This document shows, one piece after another, positions 47,125 through 59,884 of a stretch of 64,000 bases of DNA. The notes under the pieces were generated by a model. That model searched no databases, was not told the origin of the DNA, and saw only the letters and a list, made by a program, of their open reading frames with translations. Source of the stretch: Cryptomeria japonica (taxonomy: Eukaryota > Streptophyta > Pinopsida > Cupressales > Cupressaceae). A program made the translations under genes and the position numbers. The first letter of the stretch is position 1. Each line of letters begins with the position of its first letter. Location: assembly GCF_030272615.1 (NCBI RefSeq), contig NC_081411.1:157680471-157744470 (forward strand), given 5' to 3'.

Positions 47125-48534
47125 TGTTGATTATTGAGAGGGGGGTGAATCAGTAAAATAGAAACCTTATACAAACTCCCAAACTCAAAATCAAACTCAC
47201 AAAGTAAAATTTAACTTGTCAAGATTAATACTCAAGAATACTCAACATCAACCGGTTAACTTTAAACCAACTTAACAGTAAACAACTTTAATCTATTAAC
47301 ATAAAAATGCTTAATAAAATGTCAACATATTTCATCTATCAATGCTTCCATTTATCATGCCTTATCAGAATAGTTAAGTAGTTAATCAAATCAACAAATA
47401 AGATCATAACCACAAAAGCATTCACCACTTGACATAAATATTTATACATGGAAAACCCAAATAGGTAAAAACCATGGTGAGATGAGACTCACAAGGATAG
47501 CTATCTGAACTCTTCTGAAGTTTGCCTTGTTAGGAGCCAAGAATGTTAAAACTTTTATAATAAGTCCTGTTAAGAACTAATTCTGTCAGAAATAACCCGG
47601 TTATAGGATTTACAAAAATGCCTTGATGAAAAGAAAAATACCCTATTAGGAGTAACCTCGATAGAGGTTTTGAGAATCCAAACTAATGGACCACCTTGTT
47701 AGAGGATTTAAGAAGTAACCAAGCTTGTTAGAGCTTACCCCGTTAGGGGATTTCAATTCTCTTGTAATTGTTAGAAAACAATAGGTTTTCTTGATCTGTC
47801 TAAATAGCACTACATTTTCTTGATCAGATCCTTGTTAAAATTCAATCTTCCTTTACACAAACTGTATATCCATTCACCGGTTTGGCAACCACACACTCAA
47901 CTAATTTCTACCAATCTTGCCAACTCCTTTATAAAACAACTTCATTGACCTTAAATACAAATCAACTAGGTTGGTAACACAACAAAATACTAATTCTCAT
48001 CATCGAAATTACAAACAAGTCGATACAATCTTGACCATTAGAAATCATAACAATCTCTTTACATTAATCAAGAAAATTCCAACCACTCCATGATCACCGC
48101 TTCATTGGACTTTCTAACTCATCATGCACTATGCATTAGATGCAATCCACTTTGCTCCTTCCCTAGACAATCAAACACATCAAAATAACTTGAACTTATC
48201 CTCATACAATGATCACACGTGTCTCCATAATTACCACTGAATATTAGATCTCACTTCAACAAAGCTTGATCAGTTAGGGTTTATCAAAAACAATTGGTAG
48301 GGTTTACCAGTTACATAACATAGAAAGGTTTAACCCTATACACCGGTTTACCAGTTCAACTTACAAACTTACATACCAGTTTACAAAATCTTCCACAAAG
48401 ATCTTCATACCAGTTACAAGACAATAACAATAACAACAATAACATCAGCAATATCATGAATACCATTACCGGTTTAATTGACATCAATTACAACATAACA
48501 TATCATTAATGCAATCTTCATGCAAATGCCAACA
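47125..48534 (-). mobile_element. Solo LTR inserted in the LINE
   Basis: On the minus strand it runs from TGTTGGCATTTGCATGAAG (48534) to CTCAATAATCAACA (47125), with TGTTG...CAACA termini. It holds the ATTGAGAGGGGGGTGAATCA block that lies next to the primer-binding site in related LTRs, and the TTTTTACC...TTTTCCATGTA block shared with the LTRs at 1-918 and 29151-30287. Flanks TATCA and TAATA match at 3 of 5, so the target duplication has decayed or the ends are slightly off. LINE reading resumes on the other side (VAxDKVCLPK). Confidence 0.8.
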
Positions 48535-48539
48535 TAATA

Positions 48540-49330
48540 TTGTCACTGGAAAATCTAGGATCCCTTGAGTGGCTTAGGATAAGGTGTGTTTACCTAAAAT
48601 TTATGGGGATGCAGGGATTAGAGGATTACATTTGCAAAATAAATCCTTAGGGGCTAAGTTAACTTGGAAGTTATATTATAATCCAAATTCTAAATGGGAC
48701 AAATTAATTTTTGCCACATACTTGAATTATTCAGAAAGGGAGAGGTTTTAATAGCTTCAACATTGTCAAAAGGGTCTTTAATTTAGAACTTTTTGTCATC
48801 TTCCAAAGATGTCATTTTGCCTCATCTATTTAGGTTAGTCCATAATGGTCGTAAAGATAGGTTTTGGGATGATTTATGGAATGGATGTACTTGTTTGCAT
48901 CAAGTCAAGGATTGGTCTGATCTTCTAGTTCATTTGAAACTCTTTGGGGAATTTATGTAGTTGATTTTTTTTATATTGATAATTCTGGTGACCTCCCCAA
49001 AGCTTATTGGAAATGTATTGACTTCTTGCTGATCTCACAAGACTTACAGAATGCTTATAATTCTAAGATGGCCTAGAAACCCATTGTCTTTTTGGATAAG
49101 GATGAAAAATTTATTTGCATTAGAGCTAAGAATGGTAAATATACTATTCGAGATGGATATGATTCTCTTGTTGATATTTCAAATACTAAGTGTTGTCTCT
49201 CTAAGTTATTTTGGGGGTCTGCTTGTCTTCCCAACACTAGTGCTTTTGCTTGGTTATCTTATTAGGATAGGATTCTCAGTGGGTTAGGATTAGATAGACT
49301 TGGAATTGCTGCCGTATTTTTTTGTCCATT
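48540..49330 (+). pseudogene. LINE ORF2 C-terminal region with zinc-type block
   Basis: Reads RIPxVAxDKVCLPKIYG, then AGIRGLHLQNKSLGAKLTWK, NGRKDRFWDDLWNG and, later, SKLFWGSACLPNTSAFAWLS, matching the post-RT part of plant LINE ORF2. It is interrupted upstream by the solo LTR. Confidence 0.8.
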
Positions 49331-49789
49331 ATATGGATATTTTATTGTCTCATCTGATCATGTTTTTCTATATTGTTCCTTTGTTAAAAAAATGTTGGTA
49401 TTGGATTTTCTCTAAACTTTGATGGTATTCTCCTCTATGTTCTTCTTCGAAGAGTCAAAGTTAGCCTTCTTTATGGTATTCTCCTCTACTTTTTCTTATA
49501 TTTGGGATGTTAGTCCCTCCTTTATCACTTGGAATATATATGACTAGACAGGAATAACCAAATTTTAAAGGAGTCTATTTCGTTCAAGAAGTCATTTTAT
49601 AAATTGAAAAAATAATTTTTGAGGTGTCTTGAGTTATGTATACAATTTTTTTCCCAATTTAAAATCATTCACCTCTTGGGATGATAAGTGGCTTCAAATT
49701 GTCCATGATTAAGACAATTTCCAATACGATATTATGTATCTTCTTTATCACACTCAAGGAATAAGAAATAGGTGAAATGGATTCCCCCC
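49331..49789 (+). other. Degenerate LINE sequence
   Basis: Joins the C-terminal region to RNase H. A Cys/His cluster expected for the zinc-type motif is not clear. No other feature. Confidence 0.45.
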
Positions 49790-50240
49790 TCTTAATATAT
49801 TCAAACTCAATTATGATGGAACCTCTCAGGGTAATCTTGGCATTTTGGGAATTGGAGATCTCATTTCTAATTCTAATGGTAATATTGTTTTAGGAGATTC
49901 TAAAATTGTAATGATTAGTATTAATAATAAAGTAGAACTAGAAGCCCTTACTTGGGTTTTGAACTGGAAATCTCCCTTAATGTTAAGCATATTATTATTG
50001 AAGGGGATTCCATTTTATATTTTCATGCTCTTACTAATAAGAAAGTGCATAATTGGTGATTGCAATACCTTTTGGATGAAATTTTGTTTCAGATGCAATT
50101 TTTTGATTGTTTAAAGATTATTCATTGCTATAGAGAGGATAACTTTGCTGCAGATTTGCTAGCTAATAAAGCCATTAATGAATAGATATTGTTTCAAGAA
50201 GTTTTAGGTTGTAATTTTCCACCTTTGATTCCTTAAGATT
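49790..50240 (+). pseudogene. LINE RNase H domain
   Basis: Starts FKLNYDGTSQGNLGILGIGD with the catalytic Asp of NxDG, then LISNSNGNIVLGDS, NNKVELEALTWVLNW with the catalytic Glu, IIEGDSILYFHALTNKKVHN in another frame, and IHCYREDNFAADLLANKAIN with the last catalytic Asp. It would degrade RNA in RNA-DNA hybrids. Two frame changes are needed to read it through, so it is dead. It marks the 3' end of the LINE. Confidence 0.85.
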
Positions 50241-50279
50241 TGCTTATCATTTTTTAGAGGTCAGTGGCAATGTTTTATA

Positions 50280-50776
50280 TGTGACATCCTTTCTTATCTT
50301 ACTTTGTAATGAATAAGACCATCCTTGGTTTATGCCACATGTATAAGTATAGTGCAAGGTTATTGTGTTTACTACTTTCAATGTTTTTGACATTCTCTTG
50401 CATTTATTTCATCATGATATGAGACACTTAGGGAAGTGAGCACATAGGGAAGTTTCTTGTATGGTAAATTCCACCTTTTGTGCTCTTATTTTGTTGTTAC
50501 ATTCCACCTTCGCGGGGTGATCCACCTCTTGTGGAATACTTTATTATTTCTCCTACCTACCATCATCTACTCTTGTATCTCATTGAGCCACATGTCATGA
50601 TTGTGTGCTCTCATAGCCTTGCCTTTATAAGTAGGCTCGTCTACATTATATGTAATGATCCAATTGGGTGTTTTTCATCTTTATAAGAATACAATTTATT
50701 CTTGTCACATTTATTATCTCTTATGTGCTATTCATTTGGCCTCTAGATCTTGGGTTTCTATAGGAAATTTAGTACA
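50280..50776 (+). repeat. Copia-type LTR (short)
   Basis: Runs TGTGACATCC ... AATTTAGTACA, 497 bases, followed directly by CGGTATCAAAGCCC (50777-50790), a primer-binding site. A TATA-like CCTTTATAAGTAGG lies near 50622. No pol frame follows: within ~200 bases sequence turns into a chromovirus LTR, so this is a truncated element. Confidence 0.65.
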
Positions 50777-50984
50777 CGGTATCAAAGCCCATAGGGTGCC
50801 TTTGGTAGTGATTTTTGAGAGATCTTGGTGCATTTGAAGGAATCTTGGGAGATTTATGGTTCACCACATTTTCAAAGCTTCTTAGGCCAAATCCAACTCC
50901 ACCCTTGCATACGGGAGGCCATTTCCATGAATTTCGAGTACAAATTCACTTATATTTTGGGTAAAATTATTTTAAAATGAAGAA

Positions 50985-51452
50985 AAATTGGATGTATAAA
51001 TGGCATTATGGTTAAAATGTATAATGTAATTTAGGTGATATTAATCTTAATTGTATGTGTGGGGTTATTAATTAATGCAGTAATATGGATTATGATGGAT
51101 GAAGCTTAGTGATGTAATGTAGTTAATGTCAGATGTATATATTCAATCATGTTATTTTAATCTCTTATGGAATTTAATTTCTATGTCCTTGTGGTAATCA
51201 TTTTATCATGAGTAGGTTTAATCATTCTCATTGTTATTTGGAGTAATAAACCTTAATGTTCATTGGATTAATCGAGTAATCTTCATTGGAAACCCTATAG
51301 GTGTTTAAGTTAAATCTTCTGCTTGTGCAAATGTTATTGCAATATTTAATTTAATGCATCTTTAAGTTCTTTAATGTTAAAAAACATAATTATTTGCCCT
51401 TTTTTCAAGAGTTATAGTTGAATCCTCTAGGGTTTCTTGGTGGGGCATTACA
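50985..51452 (+). repeat. Truncated chromovirus LTR, 3' end
   Basis: Aligns to the last ~450 bases of the chromovirus LTRs: TTCATTGGAAACCCTATAGG, then TCCTCTAGGGTTTCTTGGTG and GGGGCATTACA. The 5' ~3 kb is missing at the junction with copia leader sequence near 50940-50985. It is followed by TTTAGTATCAAAGCC (51453-51467), a primer-binding site. Confidence 0.8.
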
Positions 51453-51467
51453 TTTAGTATCAAAGCC

Positions 51468-51882
51468 AATGGTTGAAAATATTGGGATCTTTGGTGTAGC
51501 TTGTGCCCTTAGTTGGTATGAGGTGTACAATCTTTATGTTGTATGATTGTCCTCCTGTTGTATGCGTGTGACTGAGGCATAGGATCTTGAAGATCTCAAG
51601 GACTCATGCTCTATTCCTTTTGCTTGTTCTTTCAGAAAACCCTAATGCTGTGTGTGTTCACACCTTGCTTTCACCTTCTTGATGTTGGCATTTATTGAGT
51701 GATTTTATGTGCTTTGATTTCTTATTAGATATCTTGGTCTACGATTACTCTTATAAAGAGAGAATCGTATGTATCGAGTTACTCTTTGTTTTTTCCTTTA
51801 ATACCTTGGAATTTTCCATTATAATAATTTTTAACCAAAGATTTAATTACTTAGTCTAAATGAATTGTAAACTTCATATATC
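51468..51882 (+). other. Start of a chromovirus internal region, no frame
   Basis: Sequence after the primer-binding site. It should lead to gag but no gag motif is seen before the microsatellite, and nothing recognisable follows it. Confidence 0.5.
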
Positions 51883-52157
51883 TATGTGTGTGTGTGTGTG
51901 AGTGATATGTACATATATACATATACATATACATACATATATAAACATATATATGTATATGTATATATGTAGATATACATATACATATATAAATGATGCA
52001 TACATACATACATACATACATACATATGTGTATATATATATACACATATACATACATATACATATATAAATATATACATACATATACATATATACATATA
52101 TACAGACATATATATATATATATACATATATACATATATATATATATACATATATAC

Positions 52158-52188
<31 letters not shown>

Positions 52189-52260
52189 CACACACATATA
52201 CATATGTATATGCATATATGTATATGTATATGTATATATATAAATATAGATGTATGTATA

Positions 52261-52292
<32 letters not shown>
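51883..52292. repeat. Compound TA/TATACA/TG microsatellite
   Basis: About 410 bases, flanked by (TG)n at both ends (51885-51900 and 52264-52292) with TATACA, TACATA and TA units between. Long Tyr/Ile frames here are artefacts. Confidence 0.95.
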
Positions 52293-52296
<4 letters not shown>

Positions 52297-53635
52297 AATC
52301 CCATATTTTTTTTAATTCACGTATTGTCTGATGGGTGTAGTTCCCTTCATTAATATTACAAGAACGTATTACGTCAAGTGTCCTCATACCTCATAACAGA
52401 GGCAAAATATAAAGTGTGCATCCTTATACATTCTAATCTAGGTAAACCTATTATTTGGAACCTTAGTTTTTCACAAGATAGAATTTGAAATAAGCTATCT
52501 GATTTTCTAAATTGAGTATCCTTTTCCTAATATTTTTTGGGAACATTTCAACGTTGTTTCCCAAAATGTTGCTTCAATTTCAAAAATTATTCTTCCTTCA
52601 CACATTTATAGAATGCATTTCAAGCCATATTTGTTGTTTGTTGTGAGTTATCCTTAGTTTCATCCACTCTCCATTTAAAGAAACTTGCCAAACATCCTTC
52701 CATTCCGTCCACCTCTATCACAAGCATAGAATCAACAGTTTTGTGTCAGTTGTAGTCTACTATAATTTTATCTCCAATCTCAAACCCCTCTTCCTATGAT
52801 CCCCAAGTTTGTACTAGTGGTGTGAAGAACCAACTATATATCCTCCCATCCCGAAAGTGAGTCTTTCGATTGTAAATTTCTTTGATCACCATTACTAAAT
52901 TTGAACAATCGTCAACATTATTGCTCTAGGGTCTTAGAGCGACAAAGACAAACTGCATTAAAGGGTCCCACCATATTCTTTCTTCTCTTTTCATAATTCC
53001 TTCATCTCTTATCATATTTATGGATGAAGTCCCACACTTCTATGCATATGCAAGCCCAAGAAAGGTTTACCAAATTTGGAAATGACAATCAATTTTGGGT
53101 TTTTTGATTCACTAGCAAGATCCATTTGACTTCTAGTGCTTCCAAATCTCACATGTGATCCCTATTTTTCCTCCATATACTCTCACTATTATCTTTTGAG
53201 GGACCATTTTTATCAGGTTATACTCAATATAGATCCCATATATTTTTTGCAAACTTGTTTCTTGAATTCTGCATTGATCTATGGCTCTTATTAGATAGTA
53301 TAGAGAAATATTGTTTTAAATTTTTACAACTAGAACAGGATAGACAACTAGTTCCTGACCCCCACCACCCATTCATGATGCTCATAATTTTGGATATTGT
53401 AGGTCTCATTTATTATCTTAGAGTCAGAGTTGGCATTGTATGTGTCAAAAACCCTTGTTCTGCTTCCTAGAGTTCAAATAGTTATTATTGCCTCTGGCCT
53501 TCTGAATTCTTTATTGTTTTGATCAATAGTCATCCAAATCCTACTCTATTATTAGTTTCATTTCCTATCTTATCATGTTTCATTGTCATTTTTAGCTCCA
53601 CCCAATCAACATTATTGTCCTTACCTCCTTGTTGC
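52293..53635. other. No gene recognised
   Basis: T/C-rich on the plus strand. It may contain the 3' part of the minus-strand LINE at 53640 but no motif is readable. Short frames at 53224-53470 are not family-like. Confidence 0.45.
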
Positions 53636-53639
53636 CATA

Positions 53640-54560
53640 GTTAACTTGTAAGTTTGCCATAAAATCAATAGCCTTGTTAGCTTCATGGTAGATGTGTGTT
53701 AATTTGTAATTGTAAATATATTTTAGGTTAGAAATTATATTGTAAATTTTCTATGCAAGATTCCAGTTCAATGTGTGTTCGCTTTTATAGATATTCAATC
53801 CATTCCCATTTACTGTTATGTATTATACAATAGTATCCTATGGGCCTCGGATTTCTGTTAGCCACCCCATCAAAATTCAATTTGTGTCTTCCTTCTTTAG
53901 GCTTTCTCCACCATTCTTTGCTTCTTACACATTTTTTGCTTGTCACATTTATTAGAGTACATAATGTGCCCTAGTCCATCTAAATTCTTTTGTCCCAATC
54001 ACTTATTTACTCAATCTTCTTGTTATAGACTTTAACATTTTCCACTTCACTTATTCCCATCTTTCTTTTTATATTGTCTACTCCACAACTATTATTTTAA
54101 TTAAATATTATGTGGTTTATCTCTTTCCAAATTTGCCAAACTATCATTAATGGTGCAATTGTCAAATGGCGTCCTATATTGATTTTCCCTACTTATATGG
54201 CCAACCAGACAAGAATTTTCGTAGGGATTCATTTATGAATATGGAGCATTATAGACTCCAAAGGAGCCAATCTTAAAAATAACCACAAAAGGAACCATAA
54301 AATCAAGTGATCCAGGGTTTCTTCATTATTCATACATAAAAGATAAAAATTGAGACATTGAATGATGTATTTTTTTCGACAATCTCCTATAAGAATCATT
54401 TGATGTAAGAGGAGGTCCATAGAAATGAACCAACTCATGGAGAAACTCTACTATTCCAATAAAGTCTATCCAGCCAATCTTTTCATCCAAACTGCTTCCT
54501 TTTTACTTTATAATCATACCACATTTTTCACTAAAATATTGCCCTTCAAAGTAATTTCGC
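53640..54560 (-). pseudogene. LINE ORF2 3' fragment with RNase H
   Basis: From 54560 downwards the minus strand reads NSRVSPxVGSFLWTSSYIK, then CMNNEETLDHLI (zinc-type block, usual CxxCxxxxEExxHLF), then KLNFDGVANRNPRPIGYYCI near 53850 (RNase H start, catalytic Asp) and LTHIYHEANKAIDFMANL near 53690 (RNase H end). Third LINE copy of this class in the window. Stops and frame changes throughout. Confidence 0.75.
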
Positions 54561-54699
54561 ATATGCCCAAAACAATTAGCCTACTTTCCTGTGATCATAA
54601 GGATGAAACCACGGTTAGTTTTCTTCATATTTACAACTTCAAGTTTCATGGACAATATAAGACATCAACTCTCGAAAGATAAGAAATGATATATTGAGG

Positions 54700-56877
54700 A
54701 CGTAATAAAATTTTGTAGGACCAACAATTCGTGAAGTCCATTTGATGCCATTGTGCTAAGCGCAAAGGTGGATAATGTTATCATTGAACTACCAGTTGCA
54801 TGTCAACTTAAAACTTAAAGGTATAAAATGACAAAGTTTTTCGATGTCACTATAAATGCCTCTAATCGTAATCACAATAATTGATAACAAAAATATTTTT
54901 ATGGTATTATTGACATCATTTATATAGTAAATAACATATCTACAATATAATATGATAGACCTTAAAAGCCACATGTTATCTTGATTTTTGTTTCATTTTT
55001 TAATTTTAATAGATTCTTAAAAAAATTCCATGTTCTTTGGCTTCAAGACTTCCAATAATATATTGTTTCACTATTTTGTTCTAATACCTTGTCAATGCAA
55101 ATTAAATTGATGACAAGGATCCACTAATTTTTAATAAACTTCTTACATTGCTCTTTACATTGGAGTTGTCAACACTAACAATATTTTAGAAAGTATAGAT
55201 ATGAAAATATTTCATTGTGGAAACCTCTAGAATGTTTGTTAAGAAAATAGATAAACATATATAAGTGGGCTATTTTATGAAGCTTCAAATTCTCAAATAT
55301 AGAAAGGATATTATAAAGTGGTAACAACACCATGGTTGCTAATTTGGAGTTCATCCTTCCTCCTTAATATCTTGATGTAAGATTCAAAACTCAATCTAGA
55401 AAAAGACTTGCATATGTTGTTTATTTGTCTAGTGCTAAAACAATTTATTTCTAAATATAAGAAATCTTTGAGCCTTTTCTATAGATATACTTTATGTAGC
55501 ATTAGGTTTTCATTTTAGAGGGTTTTCTTTTTGACACATAGAATGGTAAACTAAGTTGTTCTAGTAGAAGGGAGGTCAATCAAATCTTCATCTGAGTGCA
55601 TATATTATGAAAAATTAATCTAAGATGACTTGAGACCAATTGAATGATGAGCCGCTATCCCTTTTTGTCATTTAGGTGAGGATACTCCCTGAACAATATT
55701 TTACAATGAAACAAAAGAATTAGTTGCAAGATACTAGAATTATTAATGGATTTTTACATAATTAAAAAACAATTTATCCTTACCCTTCCATCTCTTGTAT
55801 TTTTGAGTTTTATGTGCATGATCTCATCCACTTGCACTGAATCATTCTTACAAAGCTTTAAAAATATAGAAAAATAGACTATGACTTACTTGTGCCTACA
55901 CATAGACATATAAAGCATTAATAAATATTAAAAGAAAATAAACATGATGTTTCCATAGTTCATTCCTCCATATGTAAGAACCCTTGTCATAACATCTTCC
56001 ACAAGTCATGATTGCAAAATATAACAAAATTGAATGGTAAGCATTAAAAGTAGTGAAACATAAATATTTTAAAAATGTGGGTGCATAGATAGGCACACGA
56101 AGAGCCAAGAAATATTTTAAAAATGTGGGTGCATAGATAGTATGTACTCTCCACTTTCCTTGTAACTATGGACTAAATATTTTTTATGTACAAAGACAAT
56201 TGCGGCTATAAAAAACACTTACAAATATTGTACTTACAAATATTGTACTGTAATTTAATAATATATTATATAATAGGACATCTTATTATAGTATCAATTT
56301 TAATTTTTATTATAATTATTAATAGTATTCTATTAAGATGAATAATATTACATTACCATAATTAAAATAATAATATGATCTTTAAATAATAATTACAAAT
56401 TAAATTTAAGGATAAGTTCACTATTATAATCATAATTACTGTTTACTTGAAAATTCACAATAATTTTTTAATTGCAATATTTCTCTTTATAAAAATAGTA
56501 CTATGTGACACTATAGTCTTATTATTTTGTAAGACTATAGTTTATAAATTACCAAATGATTTTGTATTGTCTTATTATTATATTTATGAAAACTATTCGA
56601 ATCTTTATAGTTCAAAATCTGATTATTTGGTAAATAAAAGTTTTCTCCAATATCATTTAAGAAAATTCACTAATTCAAAATATTTCATCATAAAAAAATT
56701 ATTTTTATTTAAAAAAAAATTTTCTAATAGAAAAAATCCTAAAACCTAATTTGTTAAAAAATAACAATAATTAATTAAAAACATATTTTGAATTGTCTAT
56801 AAACAAACATGAATAAACAATTAAATAAATAAACTAACTATTTCATATGCCACATTCCAAAATAAATCAAATCTTAC
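54700..56877. other. AT-rich non-coding sequence
   Basis: No frame resembles a known protein. A 31-base exact direct repeat (AAATATTTTAAAAATGTGGG plus 11 bases) lies at 56062-56092 and 56110-56140. The region is very AT-rich from 56200 to 56860. Confidence 0.5.
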
Positions 56878-56925
56878 CTCAATGTTTTTAATTAGATCAT
56901 CAGAATGAAAATGAGGAGAAAGCAT
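56878..56925 (-). pseudogene. Putative first exon, copy 2
   Basis: The minus strand reads MLSPHFHSDDLIKNIE followed by a strong donor GTAAGA. It matches the exon at 36029-36075 in start codon, 12 of 15 shared residues and donor position. Upstream, 56926-57110 matches 36076-36290, including CATTATTTATA, ACACGTACAG and TATGACAAGTAT blocks. No further exon could be found below 56878, so this may be a truncated duplicate. Confidence 0.45.
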
Positions 56926-57110
56926 TCCATCATCTTCAACTTCAATTAAGAATCTCATAGCTTCCTACATGATCTCATTATTTATAGTGAAATAAACAGA
57001 ATTCATTAAGACACGTACAGTGCTGTTGTGTAAAGATTTGCCGAAATATAAAGACACGTAATAAAATACGTGTGTCACTTATAAAATCTATATGACAAGT
57101 ATTACACGGC

Positions 57111-58440
57111 CTGACACGAATATCTATTCTTCACATAATAAAAATTAAAACTAAAACCAATAGTTCCTTTTAAAACAGTGTTCCTAATTTATTTATTCAG
57201 AAATTTTAAAACATTATACTATTTGATATATTTCTTCATAATATGTTATAATATCATAACATGGGGTACGTCTATCATTTCTTCCTTGATTGGATTAAAA
57301 TGTGGGGTCCAATAATCATGAACTGTTTGTTATTCAAATTCCATCTCTTCAAACCCTAGCTAATCTCTAGTGCACAGCTGGTTCATGGCGCTCCTCGTCT
57401 TCTAACAAGTGTTTGTTTATATAAATTAATTCATGATGCCTTTTACCTAATTCCTCACTTTTTTGGTTACTTGCAGCAAACTTATTTGATTAGCTACAAG
57501 CTCATTTATATAAGATTTATAAAGGTTATTTTTGCCAATAATGAAAACTAGTTGAAGTTGTGATTAGGATTCAATTTAGTATAGTAAACTTTACAAGTTT
57601 TAATGTGCTAATGAATTAATCAAAGGTAAATGGAAGATAAATTTTATGGCTTTGGAAATAAAATCCACCTTAAACTAAAAGTTTATTGACAGAAAAATCA
57701 TAAAAATTCCAAAACAGTCAAAAGCTTTATATAACAAAACAAAACTTGTTTTAAAAAGTGTATAAACAAATAATACATATTTTTAAAGCAATCCCAATAA
57801 AGCTACTATGGATACACAAAAAATCTTAGAGGATCAATTTTAAAATTTTGATTCCAATCATAAAAGACAATTAGCACATAAATTAAATCAATGAAACTCA
57901 CAAAGTTTGCATTCAATTATGAATAACAAATTAAAAAACGTAATTACCTTATTCCAAGATACAATTCAAGTAAAGTTGTTACTATTTTATTGATGTATCA
58001 TCTAATACTTATTCTACACCTAAATTAATACTTCTACTCATAAATTATACATTTAATATGATTGTGTTAGAAAAAAAAAAATTCCACTGATTTTTTTGGT
58101 AGTTTTGTGGACATTGATATTATTTTTAGGATAGGGTGACATGAACATTGCAATCATAAGCCATTCATATGTCTCCATAGTCTTTGTAAAGGGTTCCCTA
58201 GGACATGTGAGAAAAAAATTATATATTTTTATTTTATGGCTATTTGCAATTGCATTTTCAATAGGTGAACATAAATTGGTGATAACTATAAATGAAAGTG
58301 GGTAAAATACACTCCTTCCCACATCCAGATTGAGACATGAGGGGTCATGCGTAAGAGGACCAAGTTTGTGAGGAGAAAAAGTGTCCATTTGGGCAGTCAT
58401 CTAGAGAGTCACTACAAGTTAGGAAACACTCAAAATGTGT
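57111..58440. other. No gene recognised
   Basis: AT-rich, with scattered short frames. The 115-codon minus-strand frame at 58053-58400 has no resemblance to a family and no supporting context. Confidence 0.45.
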
Positions 58441-58872
58441 AAATACTAACTGGCTTTAGGTTTGGTGCCCACGGGCTCACTTCAAGAGTCATTTATTATT
58501 TTATTATCTCTATTGGCTATTTATTATCCAAGGCATGGGTTTTTGCAAGTGTTTTTGGCTCCTTGCTTTGGAAATTAGTGGTGGTTTTTCCTCTCCCATT
58601 TGGCTATAAATTAGAGCCAAGACATAGTTATTTATTCATTAGTTGTTCATTGTTTCCAAGTAGTTCTTGGATCATTTAAAGAAGTCTTTTGAAGTGTATT
58701 ATTGTGGTGTTCTCCCTTTTGAAGAATAATAATATACTTGCCCTTGTTCTTTATTGGTGTTTTTTCTTGGAAGTTTCTCCATGTAAATCTAGTGTCTCTT
58801 TTGGTATGATTGATTTCATATTTATGTTGAATGACACAATCACATTTTTATTTCATATTTAATATCAGATTT
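58441..58872 (+). repeat. Candidate 5' LTR end and leader of copia element A
   Basis: A TATA-like GGCTATAAATTAGAG lies near 58600, and TTTAATATCAGATTTAG near 58858 could be a decayed primer-binding site. The element's gag starts downstream. The left border is not defined because no matching 3' LTR is in the window. Confidence 0.4.
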
Positions 58873-59079
58873 AGTAATCTTTTTATATTTGTAATCACGC
58901 AGGAAAGTTGATAGTGAAAGTTTTCTTTGGCATGTTTGTCAACATTTGGTGTTAGGTCTAATAGTTTTGCTAGGAGGGGGATTTCTTTCTCCTTAAGTGT
59001 TGAAGGGTTTTTTCTACAATGGGACCTTTTGTTGTGTTCTTTTGTAGATTTGAGAAGAGTACAAAAAGACTTGACTTCT

Positions 59080-59800
59080 GCTTCTCATGTAGATACTGAG
59101 AAATTTAATGGTAGTAGATATAACATGTGGAGACTGAAAATGGAAGATCTTTTGGAAAAAGAGATTAGTGGTTGCCAATTTTACTTGAAAATAAACTAGA
59201 AGAATCTACCTTGGATAATGATTCTTAGAAAAATTTGGAAAATAAGGCATGAGGAACCATTTGGGTGTCTCTTACTACTTGCATCATCTTGAATGTCTCC
59301 ATAGAAGACACCGGATACAAGATGTAGAAGATGATAAGTGACATTTATCAATTTAAATGTTTGCCTAGTAAGGTATATCTCGAAATAAAGTTATATTCTA
59401 TAAAAATGAAAGAGGGTGAATTTATTACATATCATTTGAAAGATTTAAATTTGATTATAAGTTAGCTTCCATTAAAAGATGTTAAATTAGAAGATGAAGA
59501 TAAGTTTATCTTATTTATTTTCTCTTTGTCTAAATTTTGGAAAAATCTAATTGTTTCTATTAGTAGTGGTAGTATAGAGCCAAATATGGACAAATTGATT
59601 GTCATACTTCTTTCAAAAGAGGTGAGAAGAAATTATATTAATGGTGGTTCCCAAGATGCCTTGCATGTATGAAGAAGTTCCAAAGAAAAATGGCCTAAAG
59701 GGAATACAAACAAGGAGAAGTCTAAAGGATGATGGAAGACTTTGATAAAGAGTAAAGTTTTGTAATTGTGGGAAAAGAGGGCATGTAAAGAAGGAATTAG
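59080..59800 (+). pseudogene. gag: Copia element A gag
   Basis: Reads EKFNGSRYNMWRLKMEDLLE, the start of Ty1/copia gag (FxGxxYxxWKxxMED), then YSIKMKEGEFITYHLKDLNL, VKLEDEDKFILFIFSLSKFW and, near 59757, FCNCGKRGHVKKEL, a CCHC zinc knuckle whose first and last Cys are Phe and Leu. Multiple stops and frame shifts. Confidence 0.8.
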
Positions 59801-59884
59801 AGTAAAGAAAAAATGTTGATTCCTCCATAAAAAAGTCCTCCAGTGATGATTCAAATACATTGTTTATTTCTGCTAACACTATTA

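Larger units (their letters stand above)
42861..50250 (+). mobile_element. L1-type LINE with RNase H, degenerate and twice interrupted
   Basis: Plus-strand LINE: possible ORF1 remnant (42861-43925), ORF2 endonuclease (44043-44760), linker, RT (45330-45970 and 46574-47124), C-terminal region (48540-49330) and RNase H (49790-50240). The order EN-RT-zinc region-RNase H is that of plant L1 elements that carry an RNase H domain. A 548-base insert (45971-46518) and a 1.41 kb LTR (47125-48534) interrupt RT and the post-RT region. Many stops. No poly(A) tail is visible before the next element at 50280. Confidence 0.85.

Noticed and set aside
58053-58400. 115-codon minus-strand frame as a small host gene
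   Set aside because: No conserved motif, no splice or promoter context, and length is within what AT-rich random sequence gives.
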